From: Mycoemilia scoparia
Lineage: Eukaryota; Kickxellomycota; Kickxellomycetes; Kickxellales; Kickxellaceae
DNA: 14,119 bases
NCBI GenBank assembly: GCA_027575805.1
Contig: JANBPU010000377.1
Coordinates: 1-14,119 of the forward strand
Direction of reading: 5' to 3'
A program made the position numbers and the translations under genes. Each line of letters starts with the position of its first letter. Position 1 is the first letter of the stretch. The notes under the pieces were generated by a model, which did no database searches, was not told where the DNA came from, and saw only the letters and a list, made by a program, of their open reading frames with translations. Below, one piece after another: positions 1 through 8,327 of this stretch.

Positions 1-192
1 ATCCTGAATCGTTCAGGATGGAATAATCCCATCTGGGATCATTCAGGGCGGACCATGTGGGCTACGGCCCAACAGTGATGTTAGGTAGTGAGTGACCTGG
101 TATTCCCCAGGGTAGCAAACATACCACAGAGCTATAAGAGCTCTGAATGTAGCAGCCATATCTAAGCCGTAGCTAAGCCACTTATGATCATA
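1..192. repeat. Cluster of short inverted repeats (hairpin-rich segment, cut by window edge)
   Basis: Consecutive perfect inverted repeats are visible. They are 1-8/12-19 (8 bp arms, 3 nt loop), 26-30/35-39 (GC-rich, 4 nt loop), 58-62/67-71 (5 bp, loop TACG), 96-100/107-111 (5 bp, 6 nt loop), 127-133/139-145 (7 bp, 5 nt loop) and the 10 bp palindrome TATGATCATA at 183-192. Positions 8-22 and 38-52 are also near-identical direct repeats (12 of 15 bases), so 3-9 can pair alternatively with 41-47. CTAAGCC is repeated at 162 and 173. The segment is richer in G+C than the DNA that follows. It may be the end of a transposable element or a structured RNA, and its identity is unknown. The left end lies outside the window. 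Confidence 0.5.
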
Positions 193-838
193 GCTATATA
201 ATATCTAAACTATTCACTAGCACATATTATTTCTTTAGATTGTTTTTCTATTAAATTTACTTTTTCCTTGAAGAATTAAATTTTATCCCCTCCAAAAAGT
301 GAAATTGTGTTTGGTGACTATTTTTACAGAATAGTACTACAGTTTCTTTATAGCTTAACTAGTTTTCTAGCATTTTTTTGAGGTTTTTAATCTCCTTAAC
401 TTTCTATTAAAAATAAAACAATTATATATCTGGACTATAACAGATGGATAAAGCTTTTAATGTTCCTTTGCCCTTAGTTTACCATAATCCCAGCTCCATC
501 ATTCAGGTTTAATGATGACTGGTCAACCATCCGTAGGCCAATTTCAATCATTTCCAAACTTGATCACAAGTTCAATTTTCCAAGATTTCAACAACTAGTT
601 TTCCTAAGATGACCCAAATATCCTTCCACAAACTTAAAACTTTCAGATTACTAGTTTTATAATATCATGGTTATAAATCAGATGAGAAAACAAAAATACG
701 CTTTTTAAAAATTAAAATGCAATAATATAGATGTACAAAATCTAGTCTAAATATAAATGTGTATACATATCGTATGAAATATATCAACGCTCAATCGACC
801 AAGATACAATTAATATTCACTTGCAACAGCAACAGCAA
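193..838. other. AT-rich intergenic DNA, 3' flank of the carrier gene
   Basis: AT-rich sequence without a plausible reading frame, RNA gene or strong repeat. The right-hand part must contain the 3' UTR and polyadenylation site of the minus-strand carrier gene, but I see no clear AATAAA signal. A short CAACAGCAACAGCAAC run lies immediately beyond the stop codon (826-839). Confidence 0.6.
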
Positions 839-2539
839 CTACATATACTCATCCTCTAGCCACTGCTTGACAATTTCATAAAACAGTAACCCAATACTCG
901 TAGCAGGAACAGACCTGATGGCTACACCAAACCAACCCGAATAAAGGTATCGAATAGGCGTCCAGAAACTTTCAGGACTTCTGTTAAGTTCTTTAGCAGC
1001 ATGTTGTTTTAGACCATTCCAAAAGTGATGGTATGGATGCCACTCGACATCTGGCCTAGTCTTGGATGAAAGTATCTCTTTCTTGATAGTTCTGTAGTGC
1101 TTGCGTAGTGCGTGGAGAATTTTGTTTTCAACAGTTTTGATCTCATTCTTTGCAAGTTCTGTGTATACGTAATTTCGAAGTTGTTCTAGTGGGTAATCAA
1201 TTGCTTGGTATGCTAGGGCTGCTGTACCGCCAGCGATAAGTATACAGCTAGCCTGGCCCAAGTATGGAGGCAAAAGGAGGGACGGCAAAACATACAGTGG
1301 TGCTTTTATTGGGGCTCGCGGGGAAGGTTGTGCTTGTTGTGGATTTGAAGCAACTTCATCGACATCGAGATCAGGAACTAAATCGTTATAGCGTTGGTAT
1401 ATTGCCATTCTTCGGAGCTGCGCTATTTCGCTTCTAGTAAATTTGTCTGAATCTGAATCTGCACCAGTTATAATACTTTTAACAATCCCATCTTCGCTTG
1501 TACCTTGTTTCTTGGCAAGTTCTCTTATCTTTCTTCCCTCTTTCATCAGATTGCGGTATACTTCTAACAGCTCGATCTTTGTAAATTCAAATATTCCAAA
1601 GAATGCCGAAAACCCAAGGACGTCTTTGACTGCAGTGATGCGGAATCCCCGATAAAGTCTAGCAATTCCATCCTCTGTGACCTTATCTTTGACAAATCCA
1701 AACCAACTCTGATACCTTCCATTCAACATATCCTCAACCTCGAATCTTATTCTTAGGGCATCAAGTGGGGTTGCTACGATTGACTGAGCTAGACCAGCAA
1801 GAGCACCAGCAGCAAAGGGTGGAACGATAGTTGTTGGCTTTTTTGGAGAATCAGGGTAGACAGTCTGCATTACTGATGATCTCATATATGCTGCAGGCAA
1901 TGCTGCTGTGTATGTAGTAAATAGAGCGAAGCCAACAGCCCAGTTTGCTACCATAGGCTGAATTACATATCTTGGTAAAAATTTCCATCCTTTTTGGTGA
2001 ACTGCATGAGATAGCATCCCTATAGTTGTGGATCGAAAGCTAATGCGCTTGGCTAATTCTTCAGATGGAAGTAGTGCTCGCGCTGTGGCTAAATAGTCGA
2101 CTCTTAAAGGCCGAAATAGCTTTGAAAATTGGTTATAACAAACATTCAGAGATATGCTATTTATCTTGTTGATTGTCATATAATAATGGATACCATTTGT
2201 TAGTCGATAGGTTTATTTTTTGCCTACCTTCAATGGTGTTCTATACCAAAAATAAAGCGGCTGTAACAGCATTCCTCGAATGGCCGAGGTTGAAGCTCCA
2301 AGCGCACTGGCCTGTTTCTTTGTTAAATTGTTATTATATGTGCCCGTTGTACCAGCATTTCCGCGACTATCGCTGACAATATCAGAAATATCCGCGTCCT
2401 CTATGTTTCGGATTTTTGGTAATTTGGCAGAAGTGGGCTGTAATTGCTGTTTCTCTTTATCTGTGGTATTCGTGAATCCAACAAGGGATGGTGTCAAGCC
2501 CCGACTATCACCACCACCACCACCTGAATCCTTGTTCAT
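839..2539 (-). CDS. Mitochondrial carrier-superfamily protein (two exons)
   Basis: Predicted about 530 residues from exons 2539-2228 and 2119-839, joined across a short intron. Two degenerate carrier signatures are visible. PLDALRIR (about 222-229) follows a GALAGLAQSIVA helix and is followed by YRGF and a helix ending in FGIFEF. DYPLEQLRN (about 412-420) is followed near the C-terminus by YSGWFGVAIRSVPATSIGLLFYE. These match the P-x-[DE]-x-x-[KR] motif and the even-numbered helices of mitochondrial carriers. The first repeat is poorly recognisable, the N-terminal 75 residues are Gly/Asn/Thr-rich, and a charged loop of about 100 residues separates the last two repeats. It is therefore longer than a typical 300-residue transporter and resembles the divergent carrier-like proteins of fungal mitochondria. 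The substrate is unknown. The start is taken at 2539 (MNKDSGG); a Met 17 codons upstream (2590) would add a hydrophobic leader. Divergent from the GDPase gene. Confidence 0.8.
2120..2227 (-). other. Predicted spliceosomal intron of the carrier gene
   Basis: On the minus strand the first exon ends ...TTGAAG at 2228 and is followed by the donor GTAGGC; reading through reaches a stop four codons later. An in-frame phase-0 acceptor TTTTCAAAG ends at 2120 and gives the junction YRTPLK/LFRPLRVDY, a smooth joint. An alternative phase-0 acceptor CAACAAG ends at 2165. It would make a 63 nt intron with a good GACTAAC branch site and add 15 residues (INSISLNVCYNQFSK). The splice itself is well supported; the choice of acceptor is not. 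Confidence 0.65.
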
Positions 2540-2667
2540 TAGTGCTAATGCAACCAACAAATATATACGAGTATAGATAAATAAATACAAGTATAAAGGT
2601 TTAAAAAGCAGTCATTTTAAACTTTGCGTGTGTATTAAAGTTAGAGGGAGAAACTGCTATGTATTAA

Positions 2668-2692
2668 ATCATCATCATCATCATCATCATCA
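2668..2692. repeat. (ATC)n microsatellite
   Basis: Eight uninterrupted ATC units in the divergent promoter region, about 130 bp upstream of the carrier start. Probably length-variable; no function is indicated. Confidence 0.9.
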
Positions 2693-3112
2693 GCCAACCT
2701 CAAGACTGCATTGTGTTAGGCTCTGTCTAAGATCCTAGATTTCAGTAACAGAATAACAATAATCAAATTAACATTATTGGAAAACCTAAAATACCAGTTT
2801 TGATTAACAGTAACAACAACCTCTTCTGAGAACTCATAGTGGTAGAATTTCATGATGAGATCCGCTTGATTTTTAGAGAGCAAAGACAAAGGCAGCCTCG
2901 CTTCAGTTTATTGAGAGCAGGTTGAGATCTTGTCGTGTTCTTTAGTTTGATTGCTTGTGGCAAAGGCAATATCTTGTTTATTGAAGTATTCATATTAAAA
3001 GGCTTTATAGAGAAAGAAATTGTGTGTGGCTTGTCACAACCCAATCAACCGAGAATAACCCGTAATAGAAGGAATGTGTGAGATGGCTCATGAATTATCA
3101 TCACTGCTTGTC

Positions 3113-3120
3113 TATAAGTA
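3113..3120 (+). promoter_or_regulatory. Putative TATA box of the GDPase gene
   Basis: TATAAGTA lies 58 bp upstream of the ATG at 3179, followed by a pyrimidine-rich stretch (TTCTTTTCTTTTTAG, 3146-3160). The distance is compatible with a short 5' UTR. The pyrimidine tract ending in TAG also resembles a splice acceptor, so a 5' UTR intron cannot be excluded. Confidence 0.4.
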
Positions 3121-3178
3121 AATATTTAGGAAGCCTTCTAGCGCATTCTTTTCTTTTTAGCAATCAAAATTTATAAAA

Positions 3179-4810
3179 ATGATCTCTAATAAATGCATAT
3201 TTTACGTATTCTTAGTTTTAACTTTGTGTTGTATATTGGCGGATGCTATCACTACAGATAATAGTCTACCACTTTATGGAGTAAAACGGCATGGCTTTGT
3301 AAATCGAAGGAGAGACGGCGTTGGCGCTATTACTTCCAATCATGGCGGTCTGGAGAAGAGAAAGAAGGAAAACGATAAGGATAAAGATGATAAGGGTGAA
3401 TATGCTGGGCGAGGACCTATTAACAAAGCTGCCGCCGAAGACAGCTTCGAAGACAATGATCCAACAGGTTCCTCGGAATGCCAGTCACCATCAGATGGAC
3501 AACCGCTAGTCCAATATGCTGTTGTGATGGATGCTGGTTCGCAAGGAACCCGTATACATATATACAAATTCAATTATTGCTCCGATTATCCCCAAATAGA
3601 AAGCGACATATACACCAAAGACAAGACTGGCCTGTCCACATTGGCCAATGATCCTCAAAAGGCCGCCGAAGTCATTGAACCATTACTAAAACAAGCAATG
3701 GAAAAGGTGCCTCAAGAGCTTCACAAATCAACACCTATTACTTTGAGAGGAACTGCTGGATTGCGTTTGATTGAGGAAAATAAGCGTAACGAATTGCTAC
3801 AGCAAGTCAGAGACAAGATCCAGGAGTCGACAGACTTCCTCCTTGACACAAACAATAATGACGGTGGTGTAATTGTGATGAGTGGTGAGGATGAGGGACT
3901 GTATGAATGGTGGGCCCTCAACTATGTGCTAGAAAATCTCAAAACTCCTACCGACTCGGAAACAGTTGGGATTATTAGCATGGGCGGGGCTTCTACGCAA
4001 TTTGTATTTCAGCCTCCACAAGATGCTTCGATTCCACAGGAGTACAAAAAGACTTATCGAGGGCCTAGTGGAAGTCACGATGTGTATGCGCAGAGCTATT
4101 TAGGATTTGGTAAAACTGAAGCTAGAAGCAAAGTATTTGAAGAAATTTTATCTTCTTCGTCTCAGCAAAATGATGGCAGTGGAAAAGATATTGTTTATAG
4201 TACTTGCTTTGATTCATCATTTTCATCAAACAAACCCCCTACTACTGGAACTGATGAGGATGAAGAATCTATCCAAGATAACGAGGACGGTGGTGGCCCT
4301 ATGACAGTTGCTGGTACCAAAGACCCTGGTGACGATGGATTCCAAAAATGTTACGACACGATAAAATCAATATTTAGAGTCTCTGACATTAATGACATCG
4401 ACAGCAATAGTGGCCCAGATAGTGTGGATTCAAATATCCAGTTTGAACAAGCCCCATCAGAGCTTTTACCAGACAACCAAACTCTTTTTGCGACATCCAA
4501 AATATATGACATGGTAAAGGCATTCAAAATCGGGCCCGATTTTACCCCGAATGATATGAAGGTGCTTGCATCCAAAACTTGTCAGCATGATAAGAGTGCT
4601 TTTAATGATATAAAGAAATCGAAAGATCTCAAGGAGATGCTTGATGATCCTTACTTATGCGTTGATACAACGTTCATTTATGCTCTTTTGATCGATGGTC
4701 TTAAATTGTCACCTGATCGGACGTTACATGCATCGGACGATTTAAATGGATTCAAAATGGGTTGGGCCATGGGAGCAGCTATTGATATGCTATTGAATAA
4801 AAACAATTAA
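3179..4810 (+). CDS. GDA1: GDA1/CD39-family nucleoside diphosphatase, probable Golgi guanosine-diphosphatase
   Basis: A 543-residue single-exon protein with all five apyrase-conserved regions in order: ACR1 DAGSQGTR (118-125), ACR2 TAGLR (192-196), ACR3 SGEDEGLYEW (235-244, with Glu239 as the expected catalytic base), ACR4 SMGGASTQ (267-274) and ACR5 GFKMGWAMGAA (524-534). The N-terminal hydrophobic stretch (6-22, FYVFLVLTLCCIL then ADA) acts as a signal anchor or signal peptide, so the catalytic domain is luminal. In yeast, Gda1 hydrolyses GDP to GMP in the Golgi and so drives GDP-mannose/GMP antiport for mannosylation; length and motifs fit this role. A Lys/Asp-rich stem (60-75) and an acidic insert (about 357-373, DEDEESIQDNEDGGG) are extra. 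The start is the first Met after an in-frame TAG at 3158. A related secreted or ER UDPase/apyrase is the main alternative. Confidence 0.9.
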   Translation: MISNKCIFYVFLVLTLCCILADAITTDNSLPLYGVKRHGFVNRRRDGVGAITSNHGGLEKRKKENDKDKDDKGEYAGRGPINKAAAEDSFEDNDPTGSSECQSPSDGQPLVQYAVVMDAGSQGTRIHIYKFNYCSDYPQIESDIYTKDKTGLSTLANDPQKAAEVIEPLLKQAMEKVPQELHKSTPITLRGTAGLRLIEENKRNELLQQVRDKIQESTDFLLDTNNNDGGVIVMSGEDEGLYEWWALNYVLENLKTPTDSETVGIISMGGASTQFVFQPPQDASIPQEYKKTYRGPSGSHDVYAQSYLGFGKTEARSKVFEEILSSSSQQNDGSGKDIVYSTCFDSSFSSNKPPTTGTDEDEESIQDNEDGGGPMTVAGTKDPGDDGFQKCYDTIKSIFRVSDINDIDSNSGPDSVDSNIQFEQAPSELLPDNQTLFATSKIYDMVKAFKIGPDFTPNDMKVLASKTCQHDKSAFNDIKKSKDLKEMLDDPYLCVDTTFIYALLIDGLKLSPDRTLHASDDLNGFKMGWAMGAAIDMLLNKNN

Positions 4811-5348
4811 TATAATGTTTATACTATATTTTTAGTTGCAAAGGATTTTGGAGATTAATATACTACTATTACTTGTTTAACATCATTAATTCATCGATAT
4901 TGGAAGATTTCATTAGTGATCGAATCTATGGTTGGCAGAAATGGGCCCTCTCATCATCAGATTTTAGTCCAATCATGAGCCAATCCATAAGCAACCCCTA
5001 GGAACCCATTTTGCCTAAGGTCTTGGTGAGCTTTGACCACATACATAGTTCTGCACTATCATATAACACTTTAATGATAATAAAAGACGTCGTGGTAGTT
5101 AAACACATAAATGGAACAGAGCTAATACTAATGATAATGGTACGATAAAATTATAAAATGCTAAACTATTGTGAAATAAGCTAGAAATGGGTATGAGCCA
5201 CCAACTCTTTTTTTGACTCACAATTGCATAGATGTCAAAAAGACGAGGTGGGGTGGTGGTAGTTAGTTACTCTGCACGAGATCAATTTATAACAATTAAA
5301 GAATAATGGCAACAACAATAATAGTAATGTTATGCTAGTACAGCCAAA
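4811..5348. other. Convergent intergenic region between GDPase and questin oxidase-like gene 1
   Basis: The 3' ends of the plus-strand GDPase and the minus-strand oxidase gene face each other across 538 bp. The stretch contains one copy of the 140-150 bp repeat (4901-5039). The rest is AT-rich, with a GGTGGGGTGGTGG patch around 5246-5258. No coding potential is seen. Confidence 0.6.
4901..5039 (+). repeat. Copy A of a 140-150 bp noncoding repeat
   Basis: This segment aligns in the same orientation with 8833-8983. Exact shared blocks occur in the same order: GTGATCGAAT, ATCTATGGTT, GCAGAAATGG, AGATTTT and CTTTGACCA, with small indels between them. By eye overall similarity is roughly 70-75 percent. 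It starts about 310 bp beyond the stop of the neighbouring minus-strand oxidase gene. No open frame is conserved between the copies, so it looks noncoding. Confidence 0.8.
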
Positions 5349-7334
5349 TTAATCTTTGCGAGACAAATATTGGGCCCAAAGGGAAGTAGAGCCCAAACTA
5401 CCACTGCCTTTATGAACTTGGCTAAGGGTGTTCTCAGCAAGAGTGGCCCATCTGGGGGTGGCTGGCCAAGGATAACCAGGAGCACCAGCATTGTTTTGCC
5501 ATTGGTGTAGCAAAACACGCTCCTCTACGCTAAGGGGATAGGCGAGCCAAGTGGAACCACGCCACAAACTACGAATGACCTTAGGTACATGAGCATCGTC
5601 GTTGTAGATAGTAGAGACCATGATCGCTTGCCATCTTTCGGTCTCGCTAGGGGAGTTGTCACTTTTATGCTCCGGACCAGGGGGTGGGAACTTGAGTTCA
5701 GGCGATCCTGACAAAATATAGATGGTCAACAGAATGGCCCAATGAGCACGTAGCAGACGGATTCTGTTGCGAACATTGAAAAGGGGGAGCAAAATGGGCA
5801 AGAAGTAGGCGGAGGTCAAACCATGAGCAAAGAAAAAGTCAAACTTGGGAGTTGAGGCGTACATTGTGGTTGCCAAGAGATAAAGCTCCTTGGCCTTGAG
5901 GTTGATTGCCGTGTCTTCGGGTGGAATCTTCCATTGCGCTGCGTATGAGTTGAGTTGCCTAGATCCCTTTTCAAGCAAGTTGGAGAATGGTTGGCCCTTT
6001 GGGTCATCGTTGACAATGTTACGAAGGGTTTGGTCTTGGCGCACTTGCTCAATGATGGATAGCAAACTGATACCAGTCTTATTAGCTATGAACTTGCTAG
6101 AGTTGACCTTTGTGCGTAGGCTGGACTGGTTGGAAATACCAAACAGCTGGAAGCCCTTGTTGAGAGCCTCAAAGCCTTTATTGACAATTGGGTCGTAGTC
6201 GCTGTCTCCCTGGAGATCACCACTGTGGGAAAAGAGGGGTGCAAAGAGAGGTTTGCTCATACTACCCAAAGCCAAGCCCTGGGCGATGATCGACTCGCAT
6301 TCAAACTCTGCACCATAGCCAACCTGGATGAATGGGTGAAGGAGACCAGACATCATAGCTGGGAACAAGGATGGGTGGAAGAAGTAGTTCTCAAGAACAT
6401 GAGCCCAGTCACCGCCGCTGCCCTTGATAGCATTCATGTAGAAGACAAACCAGTTGGGATAAAACTGATCATTGGCACGGAACTTTTCGATGTTACCAGC
6501 AGTGATGTGGACATTGTGAAGGTAGTCCAAGGCGCGAATCATTGTGGGCTTGTGAACCTTTTCGTAGATCTCAGTCAACCTCTCTGGGCTAGCGCCTAGG
6601 GTCAAGGACGATAGCATATGGTGGTTGAAATGGTTGTGGTAGCCATTTTGGCGATCAAAAAGGATGTGATTTTCCTCAATGTCCTTTCTAACCAACTCGC
6701 CAGCTCGAATAATCTGCTCGGGTGTTAAGCCAGGGACGACCATCGAGTGGGGAGTATGATGGAGGTTGAACCAGATCCAATCTGCTTCAGTCAGGTGAAG
6801 TGATGACGCAGGCGCTAGTGGAGCGCCACCATAATGCTGAGCTGACTGCTGCTGCTGCTGTTGACCTTGCTGAGGTTGCTGCTGTGGAGACTGTTGCTGC
6901 TGATATTGCTGCTGTGGATGTTGAGCTGGCTGCTGCTGCTGTTGCTCTTGTTGAGGCTGTTGCTGCGGATGTTGGTTCAAAGCCTGTTGTTGCTGCTGTT
7001 GGTGTGGTTGTTGTGGCGCGGCAGTAGCAATATATGGGGATGGTGCTGCTGGGTCAGATTGCTGCTGGCCAACAGATCTAGACTCAGTTGAAGTATCTCT
7101 ACGAGGAGGGAGGGGAGGAGTTGTTGTAGTCTGTGGCTGGCTTGTTGGTTGAGAGGCAGCAGTACTGGCGGTGGCTGCTGTGGTATCTTGAGCAGGTGCA
7201 GCGGTGGTGCTGATTGGTGCTGCAGATGTAGCTTCAGACATCTGCTGCTGCTGCTGCTTCTCCTGTTCCTGCTGCTGGATAGTGGGGGAGGTCTCCTTGC
7301 CCTTATCGTCAGCGGTGCCAGTTATTGCAGCCAT
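5349..7334 (-). CDS. Questin oxidase-like (DUF4243) protein 1 with Gln-rich N-terminal extension
   Basis: A 661-residue, intronless gene. From about residue 180 the protein matches the questin oxidase-like family: YHNHFNHHMLSSLTLGA (232-248) with SPERL, YPNWF (292-296), GDW (308-310), YFFHP (317-321), MMSGLLHPFIQVGYGAEFE (328-346), AQGLA (351-355), then INLKAKELYLLA (477-488) and VIRSLWRG...YPLS (586-602). Known members (GedK, MdpL, AflY/HypA) carry out Baeyer-Villiger-type ring oxidation of anthraquinone-derived polyketides. The substrate here is unknown and no polyketide synthase is nearby. Residues 1-175 are low complexity with about 55 Gln, densest at 108-166, plus Ala/Thr/Pro-rich stretches, and are not part of the family domain. 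The start has an in-frame TGA three codons upstream and a good context (AACAATAATGG). A paralog lies upstream in the same orientation. Confidence 0.85.
   Translation of the reverse strand: MAAITGTADDKGKETSPTIQQQEQEKQQQQQMSEATSAAPISTTAAPAQDTTAATASTAASQPTSQPQTTTTPPLPPRRDTSTESRSVGQQQSDPAAPSPYIATAAPQQPHQQQQQQALNQHPQQQPQQEQQQQQPAQHPQQQYQQQQSPQQQPQQGQQQQQQSAQHYGGAPLAPASSLHLTEADWIWFNLHHTPHSMVVPGLTPEQIIRAGELVRKDIEENHILFDRQNGYHNHFNHHMLSSLTLGASPERLTEIYEKVHKPTMIRALDYLHNVHITAGNIEKFRANDQFYPNWFVFYMNAIKGSGGDWAHVLENYFFHPSLFPAMMSGLLHPFIQVGYGAEFECESIIAQGLALGSMSKPLFAPLFSHSGDLQGDSDYDPIVNKGFEALNKGFQLFGISNQSSLRTKVNSSKFIANKTGISLLSIIEQVRQDQTLRNIVNDDPKGQPFSNLLEKGSRQLNSYAAQWKIPPEDTAINLKAKELYLLATTMYASTPKFDFFFAHGLTSAYFLPILLPLFNVRNRIRLLRAHWAILLTIYILSGSPELKFPPPGPEHKSDNSPSETERWQAIMVSTIYNDDAHVPKVIRSLWRGSTWLAYPLSVEERVLLHQWQNNAGAPGYPWPATPRWATLAENTLSQVHKGSGSLGSTSLWAQYLSRKD
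6837..7013 (-). repeat. CAG/CAA-rich poly-glutamine coding tract
   Basis: Interrupted CAG and CAA codons encode about 39 Gln in 59 residues (108-166 of questin oxidase-like protein 1), broken by Pro, His, Glu and Tyr. The mixture of CAG and CAA argues against a recent pure-repeat expansion and in favour of a tract kept at the protein level. It creates long spurious open frames on the opposite strand. Confidence 0.9.
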
Positions 7335-7474
7335 TATTGTTCAATAAGTATGATAGAAATAATGAAGAATAGTACAAGAGTAGGCGAAAAATAGGGCGCA
7401 GTAGTCAGTTGTGTCAATGTAGAATGATGTGCTAAGCTGTCTGGAAACCTCCAGATTTGAGAGAAAGGGCCTGA

Positions 7475-7482
7475 TATTTATA
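7475..7482 (-). promoter_or_regulatory. TATA box of questin oxidase-like gene 1
   Basis: A consensus TATAAATA on the minus strand, 140 bp upstream of the ATG at 7334, would leave a 5' UTR of about 100 nt. A Z-DNA-prone tract begins 18 bp further upstream. Confidence 0.6.
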
Positions 7483-7500
7483 CCTTTGTCAGATTCAAAA

Positions 7501-7546
7501 TGTGCGTGTGTGCGCACAGGCGCACGCACACACACACACGTACACA
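7501..7546. repeat. Alternating purine-pyrimidine (GT/GC/CA) tract, Z-DNA-prone
   Basis: About 46 bp of TG, CG and CA dinucleotides alternate purine and pyrimidine, with a single break at the GG of 7519-7520. The two halves are also partly self-complementary around that break. The tract lies immediately upstream of the TATA box of the oxidase gene. Such tracts are known to adopt left-handed DNA under negative supercoiling; a regulatory role here is inference. Confidence 0.75.
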
Positions 7547-7755
7547 GGTAATATTCTTACGAATATTTGAGAGGCTGAAGACAGAGCTTGCAGTCCCCCT
7601 AACCCCCCTTTTCACGCAGGGTAATAAATATTATTATGATTAATGCCAAAAATGATTGTAAGGTGTTTTGCTACTTCATTGCATGCGCCAAGTCTTTTCT
7701 AAGACAATCAGCATATATGCTAGAAATCCACAGGTATCCTGGTTGAACAAAGAAG

Positions 7756-7815
7756 GGAACCAAACGTTACTTAGCCAAGATTTTCATTTCAGAATGGGGG
7801 TTATTGTTTGGTTCC
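7756..7815. repeat. Perfect 10 bp inverted repeat with 40 nt spacer
   Basis: GGAACCAAAC (7756-7765) and GTTTGGTTCC (7806-7815) are exact reverse complements. It could be a tiny foldback element or a hairpin. By simple counting one such pair within this spacing is expected by chance roughly once in a window of this size, so the significance is weak. Confidence 0.4.
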
Positions 7816-8057
7816 TAAGCCTACTATTCTCATGAGACAAGCAAAATCAGTGTCGCAGTCATGTCTGAAATGTGTGAGGTCAATCCATGTGCTCTCTGTC
7901 TTTCTCAGAAAGAAATAGCACTTCATTGCACCGTATTTGACTCCTTTACTAGCTGTGGTGCACATACTGCATCGTCAGAGATAACCAGCACTTTGTTTGG
8001 CCATAGAAACCCACGATTGCAAGACCAGAAGATGATAGAATATACAAAACATGTCAT

Positions 8058-8327
8058 ATGTCAGCTCGCATAATATATACAATTAAAGCAGCTTTGCAAG
8101 ATGCTTCAAAGCTGTTGGTAAGCAGCATAATTGTGGTTGGCAAAAATGGCACCAAGGGTGGTGGTGCGCTCAGCATTCCAAGAGATTCTTTGGAGCGTTT
8201 GCGTTTACTCAGAGAGGGTGAGGAGCACAACTCCATTACTCATCTTTCGATTGCCACCACAATCATCGTCATAGTTGTTATTGTCTTCAAGCTATTTAGC
8301 AGCCACGTGCCCCCACAAAACCTATAA
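8058..8327 (+). CDS. Doubtful small ORF with C-terminal hydrophobic segment
   Basis: An 89-codon frame. The product has a Lys/Gly-rich middle (VVGKNGTKGGG), a charged stretch RDSLERLRLLREGEEH (about 42-57), and a hydrophobic segment IATTIIVIVVIVFKLF (about 64-79) near the C-terminus, like a tail-anchored peptide. I do not recognise it. No promoter is evident upstream, and it sits in otherwise noncoding DNA between the oxidase paralogs. It may be a chance frame or a fragment of a decayed gene. Confidence 0.2.
   Translation: MSARIIYTIKAALQDASKLLVSSIIVVGKNGTKGGGALSIPRDSLERLRLLREGEEHNSITHLSIATTIIVIVVIVFKLFSSHVPPQNL

Larger units (their letters stand above)
2540..3178. promoter_or_regulatory. Divergent intergenic region between the carrier and GDPase genes
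   Basis: This 639 bp stretch separates two start codons that point away from each other, so it should hold both promoters. On the minus strand AT-rich TATA-like stretches lie near 2560-2600 (for example TATATA around 2562-2568). On the plus strand TATAAGTA lies at 3113. An (ATC)n microsatellite sits at 2668-2692. I see no protein-coding potential; the one open frame on the minus strand (2850-3044) has no recognisable content. Confidence 0.6.

Noticed and set aside
5890..6599. Plus-strand frames of 102 and 124 codons
   Set aside because: They lie inside the conserved DUF4243 domain of the minus-strand gene, whose family motifs are clear; no motif supports the opposite strand.
6800..7091. Plus-strand open frames rich in Leu or Ala/Val opposite the Gln tract
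   Set aside because: They are mirror frames of the CAG/CAA repeats of the minus-strand oxidase gene; their composition is fully explained by the repeat.
7595..7608. Telomere-like CCCCCTAACCCCCC
   Set aside because: Only one CCCTAACCC unit; a C-rich patch of this size is not an interstitial telomere array.
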